DNA of 25,224 nucleotides, taken from an uncultured Clostridia bacterium. Lineage in GTDB: Bacteria > Bacillota_A > Clostridia > TANB77 > CAG-508. The position numbers and the translations under genes were made by a program. The stretch covers positions 1 to 25,224 of the forward strand of contig CANQZZ010000008.1 in assembly GCA_947628465.1 (NCBI GenBank), given 5' to 3'. Below are positions 9,433-16,870 of the stretch, one piece after another. Every line of letters begins with the position of its first letter. The stretch's first letter is position 1. The notes under the pieces are model-generated. The model did no database searches, was not told the DNA's origin, and saw only the letters and a program-made list of their open reading frames with translations.

Positions 9433-9464
9433 AAACCCGTTTAGTTAATCTACTAAACGGGTTT
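9433..9464 (+). terminator. Bidirectional terminator between the convergent cohesin and pgsA genes
   Basis: The perfect 12-bp stem AAACCCGTTTAG / CTAAACGGGTTT has an 8-nt loop. A-rich DNA lies before it and T-rich DNA after it, so it can serve both strands. Confidence 0.85.
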
Positions 9465-9470
9465 AATAAT

Positions 9471-10067
9471 TTATTTCTTTACATCTTCTTGTGTTACAAA
9501 TTTTTTTAAATACCCTTGTAAATAAAAAGCCTTTATATACATCACAAGAGAAAATATTGTTGCAAGTATTGCTAAATAATAAATATATTGATGGAATTGT
9601 GGAAGTGTTGGCAAATTATATTCTACATGATCTAGTAAATAACCATTCCAATATTGAGTAAATAGAGAACATACAATTGCAACATAGAACAATACTGTTG
9701 CAAGTTTTCCATACCATTTACTAGATACAACTAATTCTTTTCCATAAAGGAAAGAAGCACCAGAAATCATTAAAAATTCTTTTATAATAACAATAACTAT
9801 AATCCACATTGGAATAATTTTTTGCAAAGCTAAAGTCCCAAGCAAAGCAACTTGAGTTGCCTTATCAGCTAAAGGATCCATAAGTTTTCCAAAATCAGTT
9901 ATAAAATTAAATTTTCTTGCAATAAATCCATCTAATATATCAGTTATTCCAGAAATAGTAAGAACTATTATTGCTGCAATATAATCATGCTGAATAGCAA
10001 AAGCTATAATTACTGGTATCAATAAAAATCGTATAATTGTTAGAATATTTGGTACATGTTTAAACAT
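9471..10067 (-). CDS. pgsA: CDP-diacylglycerol-glycerol-3-phosphate 3-phosphatidyltransferase
   Basis: Integral membrane enzyme that makes phosphatidylglycerolphosphate from CDP-diacylglycerol and glycerol-3-phosphate, the first committed step to anionic phospholipids. It is 198 residues from the ATG after GGAGG; the upstream in-frame ATG at 10082 precedes that site and is rejected. The CDP-alcohol phosphotransferase signature is complete: D43-x2-D46-G47-x2-A50-R51-x8-G60-x3-D64-x3-D68 (DILDGFIAR, DFGKLMDPLAD). Several hydrophobic helices fit the six-helix family fold. It lies 21 bp downstream of the clpC-like gene and is probably co-transcribed with it. Confidence 0.93.
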   Translation of the reverse strand: MFKHVPNILTIIRFLLIPVIIAFAIQHDYIAAIIVLTISGITDILDGFIARKFNFITDFGKLMDPLADKATQVALLGTLALQKIIPMWIIVIVIIKEFLMISGASFLYGKELVVSSKWYGKLATVLFYVAIVCSLFTQYWNGYLLDHVEYNLPTLPQFHQYIYYLAILATIFSLVMYIKAFYLQGYLKKFVTQEDVKK

Positions 10068-10088
10068 ATTTCCTCCATACATTATTTT

Positions 10089-12386
10089 TTATTTTACATT
10101 AAATGTTAATCCGTTTTCACCTAAATCTACAACTATTGTTTGAGATGCAAGCACCTCTGATTTTAATATCATATCAGAAATAGGGTCTTCTATATATCTT
10201 TGGATAGCCCTTCTTAAAGGCCTTGCACCATATTTTAAATCAGTTCCTTTTTCTAATATATAATTCTTAGCCTCTGAAGATACTTCTAATTTAATATCTT
10301 TATTATCTAAAGCATTTGAAGTATATGTTAAAAGTAAATCTACAATTTGAAGTAATTGCTCTTTTGTTAAACTATCAAAAATAACTATTTCATCAACTCT
10401 ATTTAAAAATTCTGGTCTAAATACTTCTTTTAAAGCATTTTCAATTTTTCCTTTATCAAAAGTTTGCTTTCCAAAACCTATTGAATTATTATTTAAATTA
10501 GAACCAGCATTTGATGTCATAATAATTATAGTATTTTCAAAACTTACTGTATTTCCTTGTGAGTCTGTAAGTTTTCCATCATCTAATATTTGAAGAAGGA
10601 TGTTAAATACATCTGGATGAGCCTTTTCAATTTCATCTAAAAGTATTATTGAATATGGTTTTCTTCTTACTTTTTCAGTAAGTTGACCTGCATCATCATA
10701 ACCTACATATCCTGGAGGAGAACCGATTAATTTAGAAGTTGAATGACTTTCCATATATTCAGACATATCAACTCTAATCATTGAATCTTCACTGCCAAAC
10801 ATTTCATAAGCAAGAGTTTTTGCAAGTTCCGTTTTTCCAACACCTGTTGGACCAACAAATATAAATGAAGGTGGTCTTTTTGTACTTTGAAGTCCAGCTC
10901 TGTTTCTTCTAATAGCACGAGATACAGCCTCAACAGCAACATCCTGTCCAATTATTCTATTATGCAAGTTCTTTTCAAGATTTAACAATTTAGCTGTCTC
11001 TGCTTCTGTAATTTTTTTAACAGGTATTTTAGTAGAATGCTCAATTACTTCAGCTATGTCATTAACTGTAAGATTAATTAATTCAATTTTTTCATTTAAT
11101 TCATTTATTCTTTCTAAAATATTACATTCTTCTGTTTTTAAATCAGCAGCTTTTTGATAATCTTCTATAGAATCAGATTCAACTGCCTCTTCCTTTTCTT
11201 CTTGAATTTTAGCAAGTCTATTTTTTAAAACTTCAAGCTCATATAAATCTTTATTATTCAAATTAATTTTTGAACAAGCCTCATCTAAGATATCGATTGC
11301 TTTATCTGGCAAAAATCTATCATGAATATACTTCTCAGACATTTTTACAGTTTGAGCAATTACGTCATTTGAAATTTTAACCTTATGGAAATCCTCGTAA
11401 TATTTTTTAATACCTTTTAAAATTTCAATAGAATCATCAATATTAGGTTCTTCAACAATTACAGGTTGAAATCTTCTCTCTAATGCAGAATCTTTTTCAA
11501 TATATTTTCTATATTCTTTCAAAGTAGTAGTTCCTATTAATTGTATTTCTCCATTTGAAAGTGATGGCTTTAATATATTTGCAGCATTCATAGAATGCTC
11601 AGCATCGCCTGCACCAATTATATTATGAATCTCATCTATAACTAAAATAATATTTCCAGATTGCTTACACTCGTCAATTAAAGTTTTCATTCTGCCTTCA
11701 AATTGACCTCTAAATTGAGTTCCAGCAATAATTGCTGTCATATCAAGTAAATATACTTCTTTATTTAATAATTTTGCAGGAACTTTTTTCTCGGCAATTT
11801 TTATAGCTAAACCTTGTGCAATAGCAGTTTTTCCAACACCCGGCTCTCCAATTAAACAAGGATTATTTTTAGAACGTCTATTTAATATTTGAACAACTCT
11901 TTCAATTTCTTTATCACGACCAATAACTATATCTAATTCATTTTTTCTAGCTTTATTTGTAAGGTTAGTTCCATAAATATCTAGAAAACTTTTCTTTTTT
12001 TCCTTTGGCCTTTTCTCTGTTTTTACTCTTTTTTTAGAATTAGAATTATCATCTTCTTTATTATTTCCATCAGAAGATTTTGCACCAAACATATTAGAAA
12101 ATATAGAGCCAAGAGGAACCCCACCATCTTCTGATTGAATGTCTTCAACACCTAATTCTTCAAGGTCCACATTTTCAGATAAATCTTCAAATAAATTTTC
12201 AAATTGATTTGATATATCATTCAATTCTTCTTCAGAAAGATTTGCCTGTTTTGCAAGAACTTCTAAAGGATTAATTCCTTTTTCTTTTGCACATTTATAA
12301 CAAAGCCCTTCCATAGAGCTTTTATCACCATCTATTTTTTTTGTAAAAATTACAGCCATATTTTTATGGCAATTTGAACATAACAT
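10089..12386 (-). CDS. clpC: ClpC/ClpA-type AAA+ protease ATPase with N-terminal zinc finger
   Basis: Hexameric unfoldase that feeds proteins to ClpP. It is 765 residues from the ATG after AAGGCGG; the longer frame to 12422 lacks a good site. Residues 1-35 carry two cysteine pairs (CSNC 3-6, CYKC 29-32), a zinc-finger-like region related to McsA/UvrB-associated fingers, in place of Clp_N repeats. Then come an acidic linker, AAA domain 1 (GEPGVGKT about residue 180, VIDEIH), a coiled UVR-like middle (DYQKAADLK), AAA domain 2 (GPTGVGKT about 510, LLDEIEKAHPDV) and the D2-small C-terminus. The loop SIGFG in domain 2 resembles the ClpP-binding IGF tripeptide. The name is by family; the exact paralogue class is uncertain. 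Confidence 0.85.
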   Translation of the reverse strand: MLCSNCHKNMAVIFTKKIDGDKSSMEGLCYKCAKEKGINPLEVLAKQANLSEEELNDISNQFENLFEDLSENVDLEELGVEDIQSEDGGVPLGSIFSNMFGAKSSDGNNKEDDNSNSKKRVKTEKRPKEKKKSFLDIYGTNLTNKARKNELDIVIGRDKEIERVVQILNRRSKNNPCLIGEPGVGKTAIAQGLAIKIAEKKVPAKLLNKEVYLLDMTAIIAGTQFRGQFEGRMKTLIDECKQSGNIILVIDEIHNIIGAGDAEHSMNAANILKPSLSNGEIQLIGTTTLKEYRKYIEKDSALERRFQPVIVEEPNIDDSIEILKGIKKYYEDFHKVKISNDVIAQTVKMSEKYIHDRFLPDKAIDILDEACSKINLNNKDLYELEVLKNRLAKIQEEKEEAVESDSIEDYQKAADLKTEECNILERINELNEKIELINLTVNDIAEVIEHSTKIPVKKITEAETAKLLNLEKNLHNRIIGQDVAVEAVSRAIRRNRAGLQSTKRPPSFIFVGPTGVGKTELAKTLAYEMFGSEDSMIRVDMSEYMESHSTSKLIGSPPGYVGYDDAGQLTEKVRRKPYSIILLDEIEKAHPDVFNILLQILDDGKLTDSQGNTVSFENTIIIMTSNAGSNLNNNSIGFGKQTFDKGKIENALKEVFRPEFLNRVDEIVIFDSLTKEQLLQIVDLLLTYTSNALDNKDIKLEVSSEAKNYILEKGTDLKYGARPLRRAIQRYIEDPISDMILKSEVLASQTIVVDLGENGLTFNVK

Positions 12387-12427
12387 TATTTTATCTACCG
12401 CCTTTTTAAAATATAAGTACATTAATA

Positions 12428-12456
12428 ATAATACATTAAATTTTTCCTATAGTCAA
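12428..12456 (-). promoter_or_regulatory. Promoter of clpC-pgsA
   Basis: On the minus strand: TTGACT (12456-12451), 17 bp, TATTAT (12433-12428), about 40 bp before the clpC start codon. I see no CtsR-type heptanucleotide repeat beside it. Confidence 0.65.
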
Positions 12457-12473
12457 GAAAGCGTAAGAAAAAG

Positions 12474-12502
12474 TTGAATCTAATTTTTTTTAATGTTATA
12501 AT
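12474..12502 (+). promoter_or_regulatory. Promoter of the DUF3298-like gene
   Basis: TTGAAT (12474-12479), 17 bp, TATAAT (12497-12502), 21 bp before the ATG. It is divergent from the clpC promoter in the same short intergenic region. Confidence 0.7.
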
Positions 12503-12523
12503 ATTAAACTAGAGGAGAGAAAA

Positions 12524-13342
12524 ATGAAAAGATTAAAATATTTTTTAGTAAAAAATAAAATGACAATAATGATTGCATCAATTATATTAGTATGTGCAAT
12601 AGCAATTTCAATAGCTGTATATGCACAAGTTACAAATGGGGGCAGTAATTCTTCAAAAAAAGAAGAGACTACAAATAGTGAAGATTTAAAAAGTAATTTT
12701 GAAAATATATTTACAAATGAAATAAAAGTATCAGAAACAGCAAAGCAAGATATTAACTATAATGAAATAATCCATTGTGAATATGATATACAAAATGAAG
12801 AAGGAAATTATACTCTTAATGCAAAAATACCATTCTTTCTAATAAAAAATGATGTAACAAATAAAATAAACCAAGAAATATATGATACATTTGCAAAAAC
12901 AATAGTAAACATAGTAAAAAATGCTAAAGTTCATACTATATTTAATTTAGATTATGTAGTATATGTAAATAATAATATCTTATCATTAGCAATTAGATGT
13001 AAATATAAAGATGGAGCTAACCCACAAAGAAATATTATACAAACATACAATTATGATTTAGAAAATAATAAATTAGTCAATATAGATGAAATATTAAATT
13101 ACAAAGGCCTAAATAAAGACGAAGTACAAAACAAAGTTTTAGAAGAAATAAAAACACAAAATGCACAAATAAAAACTATAAAAGAACAGGGATATAATGT
13201 ATATGAAAGAAATGAAGAAGATGAAATGTATAAAATAGAAAACACACCAAACTTCTTCTTAGGCGAAAATAATTGCTTATACCTAGTTTATGCTTATGGC
13301 AATAATAACTTTACAAGCGAAATGGATTTAGTAATATTTTAA
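12524..13342 (+). CDS. Membrane-anchored RsiV-like (DUF3298/DUF4163) protein
   Basis: 272 residues. ATG 12524 follows GAGGAG. Residues about 14-34 are a transmembrane segment after a basic start, then a low-complexity Ser/Lys/Glu linker and an extracytoplasmic domain. The pattern YNEIIHCEYDIQNEEGNYTLNA, then INQEIYDTF, LSLAIRCKYKDG, TYNYDLENNKLVNIDEIL and a final region with FFLGENNCLYLVYAYG fits the DUF4163/DUF3298 arrangement of RsiV-like lysozyme-binding proteins and related spore or wall proteins. No sigma-factor gene is adjacent, so an anti-sigma role is not supported here. The gene is alone between a promoter and a terminator. Confidence 0.6.
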   Translation: MKRLKYFLVKNKMTIMIASIILVCAIAISIAVYAQVTNGGSNSSKKEETTNSEDLKSNFENIFTNEIKVSETAKQDINYNEIIHCEYDIQNEEGNYTLNAKIPFFLIKNDVTNKINQEIYDTFAKTIVNIVKNAKVHTIFNLDYVVYVNNNILSLAIRCKYKDGANPQRNIIQTYNYDLENNKLVNIDEILNYKGLNKDEVQNKVLEEIKTQNAQIKTIKEQGYNVYERNEEDEMYKIENTPNFFLGENNCLYLVYAYGNNNFTSEMDLVIF

Positions 13343-13371
13343 ATATGATAATGTTTATTTAGAGCATTAAT

Positions 13372-13405
13372 AAAAGGGGATTAAATTTAGATTTAATCCC
13401 CTTTT
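13372..13405 (+). terminator. Bidirectional terminator between the DUF3298-like and htrA genes
   Basis: The perfect 15-bp stem at 13372-13386 and 13391-13405 has a TTAG loop, A-run on the left and T-run on the right. It separates two convergent genes. Confidence 0.9.
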
Positions 13406-13422
13406 AAAATATTGAATTGCAT

Positions 13423-14631
13423 TTATGGTTTTTCACCTAAAGTAATTTTTACTTGTTTCGTTTCACCACTTCTATATACATCAAGAGTTACTTCGTCACC
13501 TATTTTTTTAGTATTTTTTATATCATTTAATTCATCCATTGTAGTAACAGCAGTACCATCTATAGCAGTTATAACATCTCCTGCTTTTAAGTCTGAAGAA
13601 GATGCAGGACCATCAGATTCTAATCTTTCTACATAAATTCCAACTGGTAAATTATAACGTTTTGCAGTTACTTCATCTAAATTACTTCCACTTATACCTA
13701 TATATGGTCTTAGAACTTTTCCATTTTTAATTAGCTGGTTATATACATCAATTGTTTCATTGATTGGAATTGCAAATCCCATACCTTCAATGCCTGTGCC
13801 AGATAATTTTAAAGTATTTATTCCAATTACTTTTCCTTCAGCATTTACCAAAGCACCACCACTATTACCAGAGTTTATAGCACTATCAGTTTGAATTAAA
13901 TTATATGTTGTTCCATCTTCGCTAGTAACATTTCTATTTACAGCACTGATTATTCCAGATGTTACACTAGTTCCTACCCCAAGAGGATTTCCTATTGCCA
14001 TAGCAAATTCTCCAATTTTTACAGAAGATGAATCTCCAAGTTCTGCAGGTGTTAAGTCATTTTTCTCAAGCTTTATAACAGCTAAATCTGTTTCTTCATC
14101 TGTTCCTATAATTTTTGCTTCATAAGGTGTTTCGTCATTGTATAAATAAACATATACCTTTGTAGCTTTTGAAACTTCATAAAATACAGAAGAATCTGTC
14201 GAATTTATAATATGGTTATTAGTTAAAATATATCCATCCTTAGTTATTATAATTCCAGAACCTTCAGCTTGAGCAGATTGAGATAAACCTTGCATAAAGT
14301 TTGATTTAACAGTATATTCAACTTTAATACCAACAATAGATGGTAAAACTTTGCTAGCTGCAAATACAGCAGTATCTGAATAATTTGAAAGTGATACTAA
14401 ATCTACAACACCTGTATTTGAATCTGAAGAATTTGAAGAATGATTGATTTGACCACTAGGATTGTAGGTTTCTAAAGATTGTCTTACACTAGGAAGACTA
14501 AAAACCAAACCTACTACCAAAGCTGCTCCTAAAAGTCCTGATATGAAAGGAACGAAAATATTCGATTTAAAACACCCTGATTTTGGTGAATCTGAATTGA
14601 AGTTTTTGTAAAAATTATCATTTTCATTCAT
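13423..14631 (-). CDS. htrA: HtrA/DegP-like membrane-anchored serine protease with PDZ domain
   Basis: Extracytoplasmic quality-control protease of the S1C family. It is about 402 residues from the ATG eight bases after AGGAGG; the frame extends to 14697 without a site. Residues about 24-46 form one transmembrane anchor after a short cytoplasmic start. A Ser-rich linker precedes the trypsin-like domain, with the triad visible as LTNNHII (His about 138), ETDLAVIKL (Asp about 180) and SGNSGGALV (Ser about 253). A single PDZ domain follows (RPYIGISG, GPASSSDLKAGDVITAIDG). Normal length for a one-PDZ Gram-positive HtrA. It is transcribed alone, with its own candidate promoter. Confidence 0.93.
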   Translation of the reverse strand: MNENDNFYKNFNSDSPKSGCFKSNIFVPFISGLLGAALVVGLVFSLPSVRQSLETYNPSGQINHSSNSSDSNTGVVDLVSLSNYSDTAVFAASKVLPSIVGIKVEYTVKSNFMQGLSQSAQAEGSGIIITKDGYILTNNHIINSTDSSVFYEVSKATKVYVYLYNDETPYEAKIIGTDEETDLAVIKLEKNDLTPAELGDSSSVKIGEFAMAIGNPLGVGTSVTSGIISAVNRNVTSEDGTTYNLIQTDSAINSGNSGGALVNAEGKVIGINTLKLSGTGIEGMGFAIPINETIDVYNQLIKNGKVLRPYIGISGSNLDEVTAKRYNLPVGIYVERLESDGPASSSDLKAGDVITAIDGTAVTTMDELNDIKNTKKIGDEVTLDVYRSGETKQVKITLGEKP

Positions 14632-14671
14632 AAAAAGTACCTCCTCTAAAAATAAAATATTTATTAATATA

Positions 14672-14701
14672 ATAATAACCCAATTCGAACTTATCATACA
14701 A
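14672..14701 (-). promoter_or_regulatory. Candidate promoter of htrA
   Basis: On the minus strand: TTGTAT (14701-14696), 18 bp, TATTAT (14677-14672), about 40 bp before the ATG. AT-rich surroundings make chance matches likely. Confidence 0.45.
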
Positions 14702-14748
14702 TAGATATCTTAAAAAAAACTGAAAATTATATAAAAAATAAAAAAAGA

Positions 14749-14777
14749 TTGCTATTTATGGAATTTTATGGTAATAT
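14749..14777 (+). promoter_or_regulatory. Candidate promoter of the accessory island
   Basis: TTGCTA (14749-14754), 17 bp, TAATAT (14772-14777), about 90 bp before the broken small ORF. Confidence 0.4.
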
Positions 14778-14866
14778 ATAAAATGTAAAGTTTATTCAAA
14801 AACATTTTATTCTTAATGTGTTTATTCTAATAAAATTCCAAATTAAGAAAGAGGTAAAAATAAAAT

Positions 14867-15022
14867 ATGAACTTAGATGATTTTAATATTAAAGAATGAG
14901 GAAAGAATTTATTTTCAAACAATGCTATAACAAATTTTGTAACTGAATTTGTGAAAGAATTATCTAATTATTTACAAAATAATAAGAAGGAAAATGAAAA
15001 TAATATGAATAAAAGATTTTAA
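14867..15022 (+). pseudogene. Small broken ORF with one internal TGA
   Basis: From ATG 14867, with a weak upstream site AAGAAAGAGG, ten codons are followed by TGA (14897-14899). The same frame then stays open for 40 more codons to TAA 15020-15022 and reads like a coherent helical peptide (NNAITNFVTEFVKELSNYL). A TGG-to-TGA change would explain it: NIKE-stop-GKN becomes NIKEWGKN. I do not recognise the family. It lies 18 bp before the next gene. It could be a remnant, two tiny ORFs or chance. Confidence 0.4.
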
Positions 15023-15040
15023 GAAAGGAAAAGCTAAGTT

Positions 15041-16456
15041 ATGGACAAATTAAATAATAGTCTTTTAGATATTATAAGAAAAAAGGAAAAGACTACTACT
15101 GAATTTAAGAAAGCCAAAAATAAATTACCTGATAATTTGTTTGAAACTATATGTGCAATGCTTAACCGTAATGGAGGACATATATTTTTAGGTATTGATG
15201 ATGATGGAACAATTTTAGGAATTGATAAGGATTATATATCACAAATGGAAAAAGATTTTGCTAACCTTTGTAATAATCCTAATAAAATTGAGCCTACCAT
15301 TTATTTGAATATTTATGAATATGTAGTAGATGATAAAATAATTTTATATATACCAGTTCATGAAAGCTCAATGGTACATAGAACTAATAATATTGTATAT
15401 GATAGAAATGTAGATGGTGATTATAAAGTAACAATACAAGAAAGAATAGCAAATATTTATATTAGAAAACAAGATTTTTATACAGAAAATAAAGTATTTC
15501 CATATGCTGAGATGTCAGATTTAAGGCCAGATTTAATAAAAAGAGCAAGGCAAATGGCAATAAATAATAGTAGAAAGCCACATATTTGGGCAGATATGTC
15601 AGATGAAGCAATGCTAAGAAGTATGGATTTTTACGCAAAAGATTTAAGTACAGGAAAAGAAGGATTAATATTAGCAGCAATATTGATATTTGGAAAAGAT
15701 AAAACGATAATGGCTGCTTTACCACATCATAAAACAGATGCAATATATAGGGTAAAAGATTTAGACAGATATGATGATAGAGATAATATTAGAACAAATC
15801 TACTTGATAGTTATGACAGATTAATTGATTTTGTTGATAAACATTTAGATGACAAGTTCTACATTGAAGGAACACAAAGAATAGATGTTAGAAATAAGAT
15901 TGCTCGTGAATTATGCAGTAATATTCTTATGCATAGAGAATTTTCTAATCCATATCCAGCCAAATTGATAATAGAAAAGAATAAAATGTGGACTGAAAAT
16001 GCAAATAAGGCTAAAAGAATAGGAAATATTAATATTGAAGAATTTTCTCCATATCCTAAAAATCCTAAAATTGCTAAATTTTTTAAAGAAATTGGTTTAG
16101 CTGATGAATTAGGATCTGGAATAAGAAATATGGTAAAATATACAAAAATATATTCAGGTGGAGTTCCTGAATTTAAAGAAAATGACATATTTACAACAAT
16201 TATACCTTTAAATGCCACTGTAAATGCACCTGTAAATGAGCCTGTAAATGCACCTGTAAAATTAAGTAATACTCAAAAGTTGATTATTAAATTAATGAGG
16301 GAAAATAATCAAATTACACAAATAGAATTATCAAAAGAATTAAAAGTAAACGAATCAACAATAAAAAGAAATATTAGTAAATTAAGAAATAAAGGGATGT
16401 TAAGAAGAATTGGGTCAGATAAAAACGGATATTGGGAAGTATCTAATGAAAAATGA
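15041..16456 (+). CDS. ATP-binding transcriptional-regulator-like protein (COG2865: AlbA_2 / HATPase / winged helix)
   Basis: 471 residues with AAAGGAAAAG upstream of ATG 15041. The N-terminus is an AlbA_2 (divergent AAA-4, Schlafen-related) domain: TTTEFKKAKNKLP, then AMLNRNGGHIFLGIDDDGTI. A central region (ADMSDEAMLRSMDFY, GLILAAILIFGKD) is followed by an HATPase-like stretch (RELCSNILMHREF, GLADELGSGIRNMVKYT). A linker of repeated NAPVN/NEPVN units leads to a winged helix (NQITQIELSKELKVNESTIKRNISKLRNKGML). Often annotated as RecG-like or a putative transcriptional regulator, its role is not settled. It is the only gene in the window ending in TGA and sits with two broken ORFs, suggesting a horizontally acquired patch. 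Confidence 0.8.
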   Translation: MDKLNNSLLDIIRKKEKTTTEFKKAKNKLPDNLFETICAMLNRNGGHIFLGIDDDGTILGIDKDYISQMEKDFANLCNNPNKIEPTIYLNIYEYVVDDKIILYIPVHESSMVHRTNNIVYDRNVDGDYKVTIQERIANIYIRKQDFYTENKVFPYAEMSDLRPDLIKRARQMAINNSRKPHIWADMSDEAMLRSMDFYAKDLSTGKEGLILAAILIFGKDKTIMAALPHHKTDAIYRVKDLDRYDDRDNIRTNLLDSYDRLIDFVDKHLDDKFYIEGTQRIDVRNKIARELCSNILMHREFSNPYPAKLIIEKNKMWTENANKAKRIGNINIEEFSPYPKNPKIAKFFKEIGLADELGSGIRNMVKYTKIYSGGVPEFKENDIFTTIIPLNATVNAPVNEPVNAPVKLSNTQKLIIKLMRENNQITQIELSKELKVNESTIKRNISKLRNKGMLRRIGSDKNGYWEVSNEK

Positions 16457-16534
16457 AATAAAAGCTAATTTGAAATTAGACTATGAGTTAGAAAGAAATA
16501 ATGTGGTTGAATTAGCAGATTGTTATTTTCATAT

Positions 16535-16697
16535 ATGGAAGAATTAGTTCAAAATTATGGATTAGTTATTGTTGATGAATGTCATCACGTTGCTGCATAT
16601 AGTTTATGATTATCTAGATAATATGAAGGTATTAGAAAAAATGTATAATAGAAGATTAAAGGGATATAAAATTGCTGGTTATGAAATAATTGAATAA
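16535..16697 (+). pseudogene. Remnant of a superfamily II helicase with a large internal deletion
   Basis: Frame one from ATG 16535 reads MEELVQNYGLVIVDECHHV, the Walker B (DECH) region of a DEAD/DEAH-type helicase, and ends at TGA 16607. Overlapping it in another frame, 16605-16697 reads YDYLDNMKVLEKMYNRRLKGY, which resembles the extreme C-terminus of the same helicase class. The whole middle is missing, so this is a deletion scar of a once larger gene. Unlike the CGG frameshifts elsewhere, this damage is ordinary decay. Confidence 0.7.
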
Positions 16698-16711
16698 TAA
16701 TATAAATTTTA

Positions 16712-16746
16712 CTTTGAATTTAGAAATAAGTTCAAAGCGATTTTTT
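16712..16746 (+). terminator. Possible terminator after the accessory island
   Basis: CTTTGAA (16712-16718) pairs with TTCAAAG (16731-16737) over a 12-nt loop, then CGA and six T residues. The stem is short and AT-rich. Confidence 0.45.
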
Positions 16747-16794
16747 ATGCTCAATAATATGTAAATTAATAGATAGAAACATTGAGCAAAATCA

Positions 16795-16823
16795 TTGTAA
16801 AAACAAATCACAAAAAATATAAT
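16795..16823 (+). promoter_or_regulatory. Promoter of the variable-region prepilin gene
   Basis: TTGTAA (16795-16800), 17 bp, TATAAT (16818-16823). The AAGGAGG at 16853-16859 then precedes ATG 16871. Confidence 0.65.
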
Positions 16824-16870
16824 AAATTTATCAAAACAAAAATCAAAAGAAGAAGGAGGACAAGAAACAA

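Noticed and set aside
10089..14631. CGG codons in the minus-strand genes
   Set aside because: Each CCG on the plus strand in these genes (for example near 10115, 10722, 10829, 11843, 12367) straddles two codons in the minus-strand frame, so none is an in-frame CGG.
14897..14899. TGA read as tryptophan
   Set aside because: Only this small ORF suggests it. The large genes encode Trp as TGG and contain no internal TGA, and one gene ends in TGA.
15041..16456. DGR reverse transcriptase or accessory gene partner for the VR
   Set aside because: The protein is AlbA_2/HATPase/winged-helix; no YXDD-type polymerase motif is present there or elsewhere in the window.
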